DNA of 64,000 bases from Sphingorhabdus sp. 109 (GCF_902506555.1 NZ_LR732707.1:3185290-3249289); one strand, 5' to 3'. Counted from the first letter of the stretch, positions 43,859 through 53,036 are shown. Notes: generated from the letters alone by a model not told the origin. A program made the numbers and translations.

Positions 43859-44239
43859 CTAGGCGCCCTTTACCGTCACGTTGGCTGGTCCGAAATGCGC
43901 CGTCATCTTGCCCACCTTGCCGTCGGCATCAAACTCGAAAATATCGATCACGTCCACAACCAGAATATGACCGCCTTGCTGGTTGATTTCGGCGCGGAAC
44001 GGAAAAGCAGCCGCTTTTGCCGAGATACGGACCGGGCCGGTCAGTTCGACATTGGCGCCACCGGAGAAGGCCTTGGTGTAAAATTCCAGAATATCATTGC
44101 CGGATTTGGGCTCTGTGCCAACCGGGTCCTCGACGGCAGCATTGTCGGCATAGAGGTCCATCACCGCCTGCATATCGCCATCGTTGATTGCGGCCAGATA
44201 TTGGTCGACAATTTGTTTCATATATTCCGGTGTGAGCAT
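43859..44239 (-). CDS. Steroid delta-5-isomerase-like (ketosteroid isomerase) protein
   Basis: This 126-residue NTF2-fold protein strongly resembles Comamonas ketosteroid isomerase, which moves a 5-ene double bond to the 4-ene position of 3-oxo-steroids. The whole triad is present at Comamonas numbering: Tyr14 (QIVDQYLAAIN), Asp38 (AAVEDPVGTEP) and Asp99 (VVDVIDIFEF). The start at 44239 follows AAGGAAG. A longer open frame to 45082 is only antisense of the SDR gene. It is divergent from that SDR, which has the right type for a hydroxysteroid dehydrogenase. The substrate is inferred from homology. Confidence 0.88.
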   Translation of the reverse strand: MLTPEYMKQIVDQYLAAINDGDMQAVMDLYADNAAVEDPVGTEPKSGNDILEFYTKAFSGGANVELTGPVRISAKAAAFPFRAEINQQGGHILVVDVIDIFEFDADGKVGKMTAHFGPANVTVKGA

Positions 44240-44323
44240 CAGGCTTCCTTTCGCTGTATATGGGGCCGGAACTAGAGTGCCGAGGCGTGATAGGCCTCTG
44301 CTGAATTTGATAGGGAGAAGAAA

Positions 44324-45094
44324 ATGTCGGGTCAATTGGAAGGCAAGGTGGCGATCGTCACCGGCGGCGCTTCGGGTATCGGGGCAGCGACCGTCGAACG
44401 TTTTGTCGAAGAGGGTGCCAGGGTTCTTTCTACCGACGTGCAGGACGCTCTGGGACAGGAGGTTGCGGATGACGCAGGCGCGCTGTTCATGGCGCAGGAC
44501 GTGAGCGACGCCCGGGCCTGGGACGGGGTAATGGCCAAGGCGCTTGGCGAATTCGGAAGGCTGGACATCCTGGTCAACAACGCCGGCATCGTGATTGGCA
44601 AGAATATCGAGGAAATGGATCTCGACAGCTGGCATCATCTGCTCGGCATCAACCTGACCGGCGTGATGCTGGGGTGCCAAAAGGCAATTGGCGCAATGAA
44701 GGAAAATCCGGGCGGTTCCAGCGGTTCGATCATCAATATCGCATCGACCAGCGCTTTTGCCGCGCTGCCCGGTGATGTTGCCTATACCGCCTCGAAAAGC
44801 GCGGTACGCATGCTGTCCAGATCGGTGGCGGTGTACTGCGCGCAAAGCGGCTTGAATATCCGCTGCAACAATCTGGTGCCCGGCGCCACTCATACCGGCA
44901 TTATCGACACCGCAGCAAAGAGCGTTCCCGGGATGGTCGAAATGGCGGCCGCCATGTCGCCCTTGAACCGGATCGGGCAAGGCAGCGATCTGGCCGCGGC
45001 CGCTGTATATCTCGCGAGTGACAACAGCAGTTTCGCGACCGGCAGCGATCTGCTGGTCGATGGTGGCATGCTGGCGGTGCATCCAGGCTATTGA
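44324..45094 (+). CDS. SDR-family dehydrogenase (hydroxysteroid-dehydrogenase-like)
   Basis: This 256-residue classical SDR has TGGASGIGAATVERFVEEGA, the NNAG motif, Ser in IASTSAFAALPG and the catalytic YTASKSAV. The pattern, including PGATHTGI and SDLLVDGG, fits 3-beta/17-beta or 3-alpha/20-beta hydroxysteroid dehydrogenases, though SDR substrates cannot be assigned safely by eye. It is divergent from the ketosteroid-isomerase-like gene, making a 3-hydroxy-5-ene to 3-oxo-4-ene conversion plausible. It has a GGGAGAAG ribosome site. Confidence 0.88.
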   Translation: MSGQLEGKVAIVTGGASGIGAATVERFVEEGARVLSTDVQDALGQEVADDAGALFMAQDVSDARAWDGVMAKALGEFGRLDILVNNAGIVIGKNIEEMDLDSWHHLLGINLTGVMLGCQKAIGAMKENPGGSSGSIINIASTSAFAALPGDVAYTASKSAVRMLSRSVAVYCAQSGLNIRCNNLVPGATHTGIIDTAAKSVPGMVEMAAAMSPLNRIGQGSDLAAAAVYLASDNSSFATGSDLLVDGGMLAVHPGY

Positions 45095-45176
45095 GGCGCA
45101 TCCTCCCTAGCCGTTTTGGCAGTTATTTGCCGCCCGCTTTCCCCCTTATAGGATTCGCATAAAAGGAGAGACCTTC

Positions 45177-45590
45177 GTGAGTGCACAACCGATTGCTGAT
45201 AATCTGTTTACCGATGACATGGGCGCCCTGTTGGGCGCGCGCAACAGGCAAACAGGCCAGATATTCTTTCCGCTGCCACTAACTCCCGATGACAATATCG
45301 AGCCCGTTGTGCTCGGTACGCGCGGCACCGTCTGGACCTATACCGTCCAGCGCTTTCCGCCGAAGCCCCCCTATATCGGACCGACCGATCCGGAGAAGTT
45401 CAAGCCCTATGTGGTCGCCTATGTCAGCCTGCCTGACCAGACGATGGTGGAATCTCGTCTGACCGGCATTGATCCGGACGATGTCAAAATCGGCATGGAG
45501 GTCGAATTTACGGTGATTCCGCTCGATCCCGATGCGCCGGTGGAAGAGCAGAAGCTCATCCATGCCTTCAAACCTGTTCAGGGAGAATAA
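45177..45590 (+). CDS. DUF35 (OB-fold/zinc-ribbon-like) thiolase partner
   Basis: This 137-residue OB-fold protein of the DUF35 family has the OB region GTVWTYTVQRFPPKPPY with PYVVAYVSLPDQTMVESRLT. The N-terminal zinc-ribbon cysteines of many members are absent. It starts at GTG with AAAAGGAGAG upstream, and the thiolase-like gene follows after two bases. In actinobacterial steroid degradation a DUF35 domain and an Ltp2 thiolase-like protein form the retro-aldolase that removes a side chain; the same pairing is seen here. Confidence 0.88.
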   Translation: MSAQPIADNLFTDDMGALLGARNRQTGQIFFPLPLTPDDNIEPVVLGTRGTVWTYTVQRFPPKPPYIGPTDPEKFKPYVVAYVSLPDQTMVESRLTGIDPDDVKIGMEVEFTVIPLDPDAPVEEQKLIHAFKPVQGE

Positions 45591-45592
45591 TC

Positions 45593-46738
45593 ATGTCAGA
45601 CGTTTGTATCGTAGGAGCCGGCATTCATCCGTTCGGCCGCACCGAAGGGCGCGATGGCATGGACCAAGGCATTTTCGCGGTCCGGCAGGCGCTCGCCGAC
45701 AGCGGTATCGAATGGAAAGATGTCCAGTTCGCCTTCGGCGGCTCGGCGGCATCGGGCAGCGCCGACAATATGGTGTCGCAGCTGGGCTTGACCGGCATCC
45801 AGTTCATCAATGTCTCGAACGGCTGTGCTACCGGCGGCTCTGCGCTCAACGCCGCTGTCAGCGCGATCAAGTCGGGTGAATATGAAATGGGCATGGCGGT
45901 CGGTTTCGACAAGCATCCACGCGGTGCCTTCAATGCCGATCCGTCGGCCTACGGTTTGCCCAACTGGTATGGTGAAGCCGGCTATATGCTGACCGTGCAG
46001 TTTTTTGGCGCGAAGATCATGCGCTATTTACACGAACATAATATCAGCCGCGAAACATTGGGCCGGGTTGCCGAAAAAGCGTTTCGCAACGGGGTGAAAA
46101 CCGATCATGCTTGGCGGCGGAGCGAGGTGGACCTGGAAACGATCATGAACGCACCGATGATCTGCGATCCGCTCACCAAATATATGTTCTGTTCGCCCGC
46201 CGAAGGGGCCGTCGCGGTCATTCTGGCCAGCGAGAAAAAGGCAAGGGAGCTGGGCGTGCCCATCATTCGCCTGAAAAGCTCGGTGATGCGCACCCGGCCG
46301 CCGGGCTCCTTCGAGGTCTTTGCCGCGTCGATCGACAATGAACGCGGTGGCACGGCAACCGAAATCGCGTCCAAGGCTGCCTTTGAGCAGGCTGGCATGG
46401 GCCCCGAAGATATCGATATTGCGCAATTGCAGGATACGGAATCCGGTGCGGAAATCATGCATATGGCGGAAAATGGTTTCTGCAAGCCCGGCGAGCAGGA
46501 GCAATGGCTGCTGGAAGGGCGCAGCGATATCACCGGTTCACTGCCGATCAACACGGATGGCGGGTGCCTTGCCTGTGGCGAACCTATCGGTGCGTCGGGT
46601 CTGCGGCAGGTCTACGAAAATGTCGTGCAGCTGCGCGGCACCGCGGGCGCTCGGCAGGTGCAGGGCGATCCGAAGACTGCTTATACACAAGTCTATGGCG
46701 CGCCGGGCGTATCTGCCGTAACGATTCTCCAAAGATAG
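45593..46738 (+). CDS. Thiolase-like lipid-transfer protein (Ltp2/SCP2-thiolase type)
   Basis: This 381-residue thiolase-fold protein has the N-terminal Cys in VSNGCATGGSALNAA and the second Cys in GGCLACGEPIGASGLRQVYE. Where thiolases carry HDCF-like catalytic His, the sequence reads AQLQDTESGAEI, so His is replaced and thiolytic activity is doubtful. This matches the non-thiolytic Ltp2 group that acts with a DUF35 partner as an aldolase, and the DUF35 gene is directly upstream. Retro-aldol cleavage of a CoA-bound side chain is the inferred reaction. Confidence 0.87.
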   Translation: MSDVCIVGAGIHPFGRTEGRDGMDQGIFAVRQALADSGIEWKDVQFAFGGSAASGSADNMVSQLGLTGIQFINVSNGCATGGSALNAAVSAIKSGEYEMGMAVGFDKHPRGAFNADPSAYGLPNWYGEAGYMLTVQFFGAKIMRYLHEHNISRETLGRVAEKAFRNGVKTDHAWRRSEVDLETIMNAPMICDPLTKYMFCSPAEGAVAVILASEKKARELGVPIIRLKSSVMRTRPPGSFEVFAASIDNERGGTATEIASKAAFEQAGMGPEDIDIAQLQDTESGAEIMHMAENGFCKPGEQEQWLLEGRSDITGSLPINTDGGCLACGEPIGASGLRQVYENVVQLRGTAGARQVQGDPKTAYTQVYGAPGVSAVTILQR

Positions 46739-46746
46739 GAGATTCA

Positions 46747-47922
46747 ATGACGAAGAAGATCAGCGCCGAAGCGCATGACATGGCTGAACGGGTGGAGACA
46801 TTCGTTCGCGACAAGATTTTTGCTTATGAAAAGGACGAACGGTGCGAAGACCATGGCCCGACCGACGGTCTGGTTCAGGAAATGCGTGCATTGGCCCGAG
46901 AAGCCGGTGTCCTGACGCCGCATATCCGTGAAGATGGCAGCCACCTGACCCATCTGGAAACGGCGCTGGTTTTGCGCAAGTCCGGGTTGTCGCCGTTGGG
47001 GCCTCTGGCGGTGAACACTTTCGCGCCCGATGAAGGCAATATGTACCTGCTTGGCAAATGCGCGTCGCCTGAGCAGAAGGAGCGGTTTCTTGAGCCGCTC
47101 GTATCCGGGCGGGAACGATCAGCCTTTTTCATGACCGAGCCAGCGAGTGAAAATGGTGCTGGTTCCGATCCGATGATGATGCAGACGACGGCCAAGCCCG
47201 ACGGGAACCACTGGGTAATCAATGGTCGCAAGACGTTCATCACCGGTGCAAAAGGCGCGAAGGTCGGGATCATCATGGCGAAATCCGATGAGGGTGCGAC
47301 GATGTTCCTCGTCGACCTTCCGGACCCCGCAATCAAGATCGAGCGCGTACTCGACACAATTGACAGCTCGATGCCGGGCAGTCACTCGGTTGTCCAGATT
47401 GACAATCTTCGTGTGCCAGCGGACCAAATGCTCGGTGAAAGCGGCGAAGGTTTCAAATATGCCCAGGTGCGTCTGGCGCCAGCGCGTCTAACCCATTGCA
47501 TGCGTTGGCTTGGCAGTTGTGACCGGGCTCAGGAAATCGCCATCGACTACGCCTGCAAGCGGCAGGCCTTTGGCAAGCCGCTGATCGATCATGAAGGGGT
47601 CGGTTTCATGCTGGCGCAGAACCAAATCGATTTGAAGCAGGCCGAACTGATGATCGACTGGTGCGCTTCTATACTCGATACCGGTGCGCTGGGGACAACC
47701 GAAAGCTCGATGGCCAAGGTTGCTGTTTCCGAAGCTTTGTTCCGGATTGCCGACAATTGCGTGCAAGTCATGGGCGGTACTGGCCTCAGCAAGGATACAG
47801 TGGTCGAACAGGTGTTCCGTGAAGTGCGCGCTTTCCGCGTTTATGATGGGCCGACCGAGGTGCACAAATGGTCGCTCGCCAAGAAAATCAAGAAATCCCA
47901 CAAAATTGCCAATGAAGGATAA
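46747..47922 (+). CDS. Acyl-CoA dehydrogenase, ACAD10/11-like
   Basis: This 391-residue dehydrogenase has FFMTEPASENGAGSDPMMMQ, VQIDNLRVPADQMLGESGEG and the C-terminal block RVYDGPTEVHKWSLAKKIKK. The DGPTEVH end resembles the ACAD10/11 branch that handles branched or hydroxylated acyl chains. The start at 46747 has AGGAGA nine bases away; an upstream open frame to 46504 lies inside the thiolase-like gene. It follows that gene after eight bases and precedes an MDR-family reductase. Confidence 0.9.
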   Translation: MTKKISAEAHDMAERVETFVRDKIFAYEKDERCEDHGPTDGLVQEMRALAREAGVLTPHIREDGSHLTHLETALVLRKSGLSPLGPLAVNTFAPDEGNMYLLGKCASPEQKERFLEPLVSGRERSAFFMTEPASENGAGSDPMMMQTTAKPDGNHWVINGRKTFITGAKGAKVGIIMAKSDEGATMFLVDLPDPAIKIERVLDTIDSSMPGSHSVVQIDNLRVPADQMLGESGEGFKYAQVRLAPARLTHCMRWLGSCDRAQEIAIDYACKRQAFGKPLIDHEGVGFMLAQNQIDLKQAELMIDWCASILDTGALGTTESSMAKVAVSEALFRIADNCVQVMGGTGLSKDTVVEQVFREVRAFRVYDGPTEVHKWSLAKKIKKSHKIANEG

Positions 47923-47925
47923 TTC

Positions 47926-48948
47926 ATGACCAAAAACCGCAAATTTACACTTGTCAGTCGCCCGGTGGGCGAGCCCAAGGAGAGCGATTTTGCGCTGGTC
48001 GAGGAAGATCTGCCGGAACTCGCCGACGGCTCGTTTCTGGTGCGCAATCATTATATCTCGCTCGACCCGGCCCAGCGCGGCTGGATGAGTGATGCCGAAA
48101 GCTATATGCCGCCGATCGCTCTCGGTGCGGCGGTTACGGCCAGCACGGTCGGCCGGGTTTTCGAGTCAAGGAATCCCGATTTTCCGGTTGGCCAGTGGGT
48201 TGTCGGCCTCAGTGCGATGGAAGAATATTCCGTCGTCGAAGCCGGTGGTTTTACCTCGCCCGTCGATGCTTCGCTGGTTCCTTCGCCAACCAATTTTCTG
48301 TCGGTGCTCGGCGCAGTCGGGATGACCGCCTATTTCGGCATGATCGACGATGGCAAGCCCAAGGAAGGTGACACATTGCTGGTCACCGGCGCGGCTGGTG
48401 CGGTCGGTTCGCTGGTCGGGCAGATTGGCAAGATCAAGGGCTGCCGGGTTGTCGGCATCGCTGGTGGTGCCGAAAAATGCGCGCGGCTGACCGATCATTA
48501 TGGCTTTGATGCGGCGATCGACTATCGCGGCAAGAGTCAGGCCGATCTGGAAAAGGAAATTGCAGCGGCAGCCCCTGATGGTGTCGACATCATCTGGGAA
48601 AATGTCGGCGGCGAGATTCTCGATGCCGGAATTACCGCGATCAACGAATATGGCCGCGTCGTTCTTTGCGGCCTGATCAGCGAATATAATAGCCCCGAGC
48701 CGGTCGGCATTCGCAACCTCTGGTATCTGATCTCCCGTCAGGCGACGATCAAGGGCTTTCTGGTTCGCGATTACCCGCCGCGTTTCGCCGAAGGCATCGC
48801 CGATATGGGCAAATGGCTGGCCGAGGGCAAGATCAAGCATGACGAGGATATCGATAAGGGAATCGAGAACAGCTATGCTGCGTTTATGAAGCTGTTCTCC
48901 GGTGCCAACCAGGGCAAGATGATCCTCGACGTTTCACCGGAAGAATAG
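47926..48948 (+). CDS. MDR-family NADP-dependent reductase (PTGR/CurA-like), copy 2
   Basis: This 340-residue enzyme is a paralogue of the gene at 40392: SLDPAQRGWMSDAESYMPPI, nucleotide site LVTGAAGAVGSLVGQIGKIK, and tail LFSGANQGKMILDV. It would reduce an alpha,beta-unsaturated ketone or acyl group with NADPH. It lies three bases after the acyl-CoA dehydrogenase and upstream of the epoxide-hydrolase-like gene, within the same run of genes. Confidence 0.88.
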   Translation: MTKNRKFTLVSRPVGEPKESDFALVEEDLPELADGSFLVRNHYISLDPAQRGWMSDAESYMPPIALGAAVTASTVGRVFESRNPDFPVGQWVVGLSAMEEYSVVEAGGFTSPVDASLVPSPTNFLSVLGAVGMTAYFGMIDDGKPKEGDTLLVTGAAGAVGSLVGQIGKIKGCRVVGIAGGAEKCARLTDHYGFDAAIDYRGKSQADLEKEIAAAAPDGVDIIWENVGGEILDAGITAINEYGRVVLCGLISEYNSPEPVGIRNLWYLISRQATIKGFLVRDYPPRFAEGIADMGKWLAEGKIKHDEDIDKGIENSYAAFMKLFSGANQGKMILDVSPEE

Positions 48949-48962
48949 AAGGAATTTTCGCC

Positions 48963-49355
48963 ATGTCCGACAGCAAGCGACAGGTGCTCGACTTCATCGA
49001 CGCCTGGAACCGGCTCGATTTTGACGCGATCTACGCGGCGATGGCGAACGATATTTTCTATCATAATATCCCGATGGAGCCGTGCGTCGGGATTGATGCT
49101 GTCCGGGCCTTTTTCGACGGATCCGGGATGGGTTCCGATGGTGCGGAATGGATCGTTCACCATATAGCCGCCGAGGGCGACGCGGTGCTGACCGAGCGCA
49201 CCGACAAGTTCCGGATCAACGGACAGTGGATCGCCATCCGCGTGATGGGCACCTTCGAAATGCGTGATGGCAAGATCGCCAAGTGGCGGGATTATTTCGA
49301 CCTTGCCGAATTCCAGAACCAGATGGCGGCAGCCGTGGGTGCTGCCGCCTCCTGA
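48963..49355 (+). CDS. Limonene-1,2-epoxide hydrolase-like protein (NTF2 fold)
   Basis: This 130-residue NTF2-fold protein fits the LEH family: DFIDAWNRLDFDAIYAAMAN, the catalytic Arg-x-Asp in LTERTDKFRI, and the Asp in KWRDYFDL, forming the Asp-Arg-Asp triad of LEH. It could hydrate an epoxide, as mycobacterial relatives act on cholesterol epoxide. It ends two bases before the convergent SDR gene. Confidence 0.83.
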   Translation: MSDSKRQVLDFIDAWNRLDFDAIYAAMANDIFYHNIPMEPCVGIDAVRAFFDGSGMGSDGAEWIVHHIAAEGDAVLTERTDKFRINGQWIAIRVMGTFEMRDGKIAKWRDYFDLAEFQNQMAAAVGAAAS

Positions 49356-49357
49356 TA

Positions 49358-50119
49358 TCAGGCGGGCTTGTAGAGCACCCCGTTGTCGACCGGATATTCG
49401 CCAGCGGTCATGAAGCGGGATTCATCGCTCGCCAGATAGACGCATAGAGCCGCAACATCATTGGGGTGGCCCAGTTCACCAATCTTTATCATTCCGGTTG
49501 CCGGCGTTTCTCCGCCGCCAGCGCCAACGGATTCCTGACGCACCATCGGCGTGTCGATCCCGGCGGGATGCAGGCTGTTGCAGCGGATCGGGTAATCCTG
49601 CTCCTTGCAATGCAGGGCCACCGATTTGGTCATCGACCGCACGCCACCTTTGGCGGCGCTATAGGCGACAAATGGCGAATAGCCCTGCAAGGCCGCCATC
49701 GAACTGAGATTGATGATCGAGCTCGGCTGGTCGTTGGACTTCATCGCTCGCACGGCGCTGCGACATCCCAGAAATACACCGTCGAGCATGATAGAGGTCT
49801 GTTTGCGGAACAGTTCGAACGAGCAATCCTCGATTGTTCCGGGGAGGACCAGCCCTGCATTGTTCACCAGAATATGCGGCGTACCGAAAGCGCCTGCCGT
49901 CTCCGCGAATATTTTATCCCAGCGCGCCTCGTCGACAACATCCTGCTCCAGGGCGATGGCATTGGCGCCGATCCTCTCGGCGACCTGTTTTGCGGCGTCA
50001 ATCTCAATGTCGGTTAGCACGACCCGGGCGCCTTCTGCGGCAAATGTTTCGCTGATCGCTTTTCCGAGGCCGGATCCGGCGCCGGTTACGATGGCAATTT
50101 TTCCCTTGAGGCGGCCCAT
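49358..50119 (-). CDS. SDR-family oxidoreductase
   Basis: This 253-residue classical SDR has TGAGSGLGKAISETFAAEGA, VNNAGLVLPG, Ser in NLSSMAALQGY and the catalytic YSAAKGGVRSM. A C-terminal YPVDNGVLYKPA replaces the usual DGG end. It is the only minus-strand gene between the acyl-CoA dehydrogenase run and the TonB receptor pair, and is divergent from the first receptor. Confidence 0.87.
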   Translation of the reverse strand: MGRLKGKIAIVTGAGSGLGKAISETFAAEGARVVLTDIEIDAAKQVAERIGANAIALEQDVVDEARWDKIFAETAGAFGTPHILVNNAGLVLPGTIEDCSFELFRKQTSIMLDGVFLGCRSAVRAMKSNDQPSSIINLSSMAALQGYSPFVAYSAAKGGVRSMTKSVALHCKEQDYPIRCNSLHPAGIDTPMVRQESVGAGGGETPATGMIKIGELGHPNDVAALCVYLASDESRFMTAGEYPVDNGVLYKPA

Positions 50120-50186
50120 TGATCAATCTCCCGTTCTGAATCGTTGCGATGCTTTAGGCGTCGTGCAGCCCGCTGTTGCAATCCCT

Positions 50187-50250
50187 ATTATCGTTAGCAT
50201 TATCGATAGTGGGTATACGGATTGGCGGCGCAAACGTACTTTTGTTGCGC
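50187..50250. promoter_or_regulatory. Candidate operator region before the first TonB receptor
   Basis: Two copies of ATTATCG twelve bases apart (50187-50193, 50199-50205), the second reading into palindromic TATCGATA, are followed by a GCGCAA-11-TTGCGC inverted repeat (50228-50250). No clear Fur box is seen here. Function is inferred from position in the divergent SDR/receptor region. Confidence 0.35.
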
Positions 50251-50401
50251 AGACACCACAGTTTTCATTAGTTGCTATCAAATTGGCTAGCAGAGCGATC
50301 CGGAACGCATGCTTAAGATAAACCCCACACTAAGGCTGTAAAACCGCCAAAAACTGGAAAAGGATTCCGGTCGACCCGACCGGGCCATTTGGGAGAGAGC
50401 T

Positions 50402-52864
50402 ATGACCAGAAATTCGCCGCGCCACAAAACCAACCTGAAAAGCACAGCAGTCAGATCGCTTCTGCTGAGCTCGGCCGCCGCCACCGCTTGCGCGGCGTTG
50501 GCGTCGCCAGCCTTGGCACAAGATTCCGAAGGCATGGATGAGCCAGCCATAATTACCGTTATTGCCCGCAAGCAGACCGAAACTTTGCAGGAAGTTCCTG
50601 TCACGGTCACCGCGATTGGCGGCGATACGCTGGAAAAATTCCAGGTCAATGAAATCGCCGATGTGGTCAGTCGTGTGCCTGCACTGAACGTGCAGGTTGG
50701 TGGCTCCGGTTCGGGTGGGCAGATCAGCTTGCGTGGTGTCGGTTCTTCCAACATTTCCGCATCATTTGACTCCGCTGTGGCATTTGATTTTGACGGTGTT
50801 CAAGTCAGCACCATGCGGATGGTACAAGCCGGATTTTTCGATGTTCAGCAGATCGATGTTCTGAAGGGGCCGCAATCTCTGTTCTTTGGCAAAAGTGCTT
50901 CCGCTGGTGTTTTCGCCATTCGTTCCGCCAATCCAACCCAAGACTGGGAAGTGGCAGGCAAGGCATCCTACGAGTTTGAGGAAAAAGGTTATACGCTCGG
51001 GGGGCATATCTCCGGTCCGATCACCGATACGCTTGGTATTCGCGTAGCTGCGCAATATCAGGATATTGAAGATTATGTGAAGCTGGCACCGGGAACGCCG
51101 GCCTTCAATCCCGATGGCAGTGTCCGGGATTCCAGGGGTATCAGCAATTTCATCAGCCGTGTGACCCTGCAATGGGATCCGGTTGACAATTTCAATGCGA
51201 ATTTGAAATTGAATTATATCAAGAACAAAAGCGACGGCGCGATTGGGCATACTGATGTAAGTTGCGGCGCAAATGGTGTTGCGGATCCCATCTATCTGTT
51301 GTCAGGCGCACTTGTGATCCCGTCGAATGCGGACTGTAACTCCCATGATGGCCTTTACCATACTTCCGATGGTGCGGCCGCCCTGGTATCCAACATTCCG
51401 ACCGGCTCAGGCGGTGACAATACAAAATTCGAAAACGGCACGCCTTTTGGTGAAACCGAGATTTTCTTCGGCCGTCTGAAATGGGACCTGGGTCTTTCCG
51501 ATTATCTGACCCTGTCGTCGGTTTCCGGTTATCTGAGCCTCGATGCTGTCGACACCGACTGTTATTCCTATGTCGGGGAATTGGCTCCCGGCGTTCCGGG
51601 TGGCGCAGGGTGTAGTGACCCGGTCAACCAGACCGAGCAATTCACGCAAGAGCTTCGTATCACCAGTGACTTTGACGGTATGTTCAATTTCATGATCGGT
51701 GCATTTTATGAAAGCCGCGATATCGACTTCAACACTTCGCAGCAGGGCGTGAATATTTCTTTCCTCGGCGCAGATCCCATTACAGGCTTCACCTATGACT
51801 GGTATAAGAAGCAGAACACGAAAACCGAAGCGCTATCGTTTTTCGCTAGTGCCACGCTGGATTTGACAGACCAGCTGGAACTGTCGGGCGGTGTGCGTTG
51901 GACTGACGAAAGCAAGGTATCGAGAATTACCGTTCCCTATGTTCATTCATTCCTTTCGGCTGGCCCTGCCTTTATCCCGAGCGGCTTTTTCTCGGGGCCC
52001 ATCAATTTCTCGGACTCCAATTTTTCACCGGAAGCCTCGATCAAATATCAGGCGACGCCCGATATCAATATCTACGCTTCTTTTAAAACCGGCTTCAAAT
52101 CCGGCGGCATAGACAATAGTGCATTGCCATCCTCTAGCCTGCTTGGCTTCAATGATCCTGATCCTGCTGTTCGTCAGGGGGTCGCCGATGCATTGAAGTT
52201 CGATTCCGAAACCGGATTGGGTGGCGAGATTGGCGTGAAAACCCAGTTGGCAAATCGCACGATTACCCTGAATACTTCGGTGTTCTACTATGTCTTTGAT
52301 GATCTTCAGGTTCAGAATTTCGACGCTGCCGCGGTTCAGTATCAGACTTTTAACGCCAGCCAGTTGACCAGCCAGGGTGTCGATGTCGAATGGGCGTGGC
52401 GCACGCCGGTTCAGGGCCTGAACTTCTCCGGCTCGCTTGCCTATACTGACGCAGAATTCACCGCTCCCTTCGTGACCACCTCGGGTGAGGACATCAACGG
52501 GCGGGCAGCGGCGCGCGCGCCAAAATTTGCGGCCAATGCAGCGTTTGATTGGTCGATCCCGATGGGCGATTCACTGGAACTCGGATTGAATGGCAACCTG
52601 CAATATAGCAGCTCCTATTTCACCAACGAAGATTCGCTGAACGATCTGAAGCAGGACAGCTATGTGTCCATCGACGGGTCGGTTTCGGTTGGGGATCCGG
52701 ACGGCAAATGGAAATTGTCGCTGGTCGGCGTCAACCTGACCGACAAGATCTGGATCAATACCAGTGCCGGCCGTCCGTTCCTTGAACCGGGTGTTGGGGA
52801 TGATTTGCTGCTGACGCAAAATCGTGGCCGTCAGGTATTTGTGGAAGCCGCCTTCAAGTTCTAA
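50402..52864 (+). CDS. TonB-dependent receptor, tandem copy 1
   Basis: This 820-residue outer-membrane receptor has a signal peptide (SSAAATACAALASPALA), a TonB-box-like segment IITVIARKQTETLQEVPVTV, plug blocks VSRVPALNVQVGGSGSGGQI and DVLKGPQSLFFGKSASAGVF, and a barrel ending in VEAAFKF. It is nearly identical to the following gene but with a different signal peptide. The type and its place in the catabolic island suggest uptake of the island's hydrophobic substrate rather than a siderophore. An ATG with GGGAGAGA upstream sets the start. Confidence 0.92.
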   Translation: MTRNSPRHKTNLKSTAVRSLLLSSAAATACAALASPALAQDSEGMDEPAIITVIARKQTETLQEVPVTVTAIGGDTLEKFQVNEIADVVSRVPALNVQVGGSGSGGQISLRGVGSSNISASFDSAVAFDFDGVQVSTMRMVQAGFFDVQQIDVLKGPQSLFFGKSASAGVFAIRSANPTQDWEVAGKASYEFEEKGYTLGGHISGPITDTLGIRVAAQYQDIEDYVKLAPGTPAFNPDGSVRDSRGISNFISRVTLQWDPVDNFNANLKLNYIKNKSDGAIGHTDVSCGANGVADPIYLLSGALVIPSNADCNSHDGLYHTSDGAAALVSNIPTGSGGDNTKFENGTPFGETEIFFGRLKWDLGLSDYLTLSSVSGYLSLDAVDTDCYSYVGELAPGVPGGAGCSDPVNQTEQFTQELRITSDFDGMFNFMIGAFYESRDIDFNTSQQGVNISFLGADPITGFTYDWYKKQNTKTEALSFFASATLDLTDQLELSGGVRWTDESKVSRITVPYVHSFLSAGPAFIPSGFFSGPINFSDSNFSPEASIKYQATPDINIYASFKTGFKSGGIDNSALPSSSLLGFNDPDPAVRQGVADALKFDSETGLGGEIGVKTQLANRTITLNTSVFYYVFDDLQVQNFDAAAVQYQTFNASQLTSQGVDVEWAWRTPVQGLNFSGSLAYTDAEFTAPFVTTSGEDINGRAAARAPKFAANAAFDWSIPMGDSLELGLNGNLQYSSSYFTNEDSLNDLKQDSYVSIDGSVSVGDPDGKWKLSLVGVNLTDKIWINTSAGRPFLEPGVGDDLLLTQNRGRQVFVEAAFKF

Positions 52865-52889
52865 CTGTTTTTCACGGTTGATCTAAACG

Positions 52890-52928
52890 GGCCGGGGCAG
52901 CGCAAGCTGTTCCCGGCCTGTCATTTTT
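52890..52928 (+). terminator. Likely terminator of TonB receptor copy 1
   Basis: GGCCGGG pairs with CCCGGCC (52890-52896, 52912-52918), with CAG/CTG inside extending the stem, followed by TGTCATTTTTG. The T-run is short, so termination may be partial. Confidence 0.6.
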
Positions 52929-53036
52929 GACGATGCGCTCACCAGCCAAATAGCGAAAGTGACAGTAGCAGGCAGCAAGGGACCTGTTACTCGCTGCGAA
53001 ACAAGGCGGCAGACAAATAGCCGTCAGTTTTTGGAT

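Noticed and set aside
44240-45082. Upstream extension of the ketosteroid-isomerase frame to 407 residues
   Set aside because: Homology begins at the Met at 44239 with a good ribosome site; the rest is antisense of the SDR gene with no recognisable domain.
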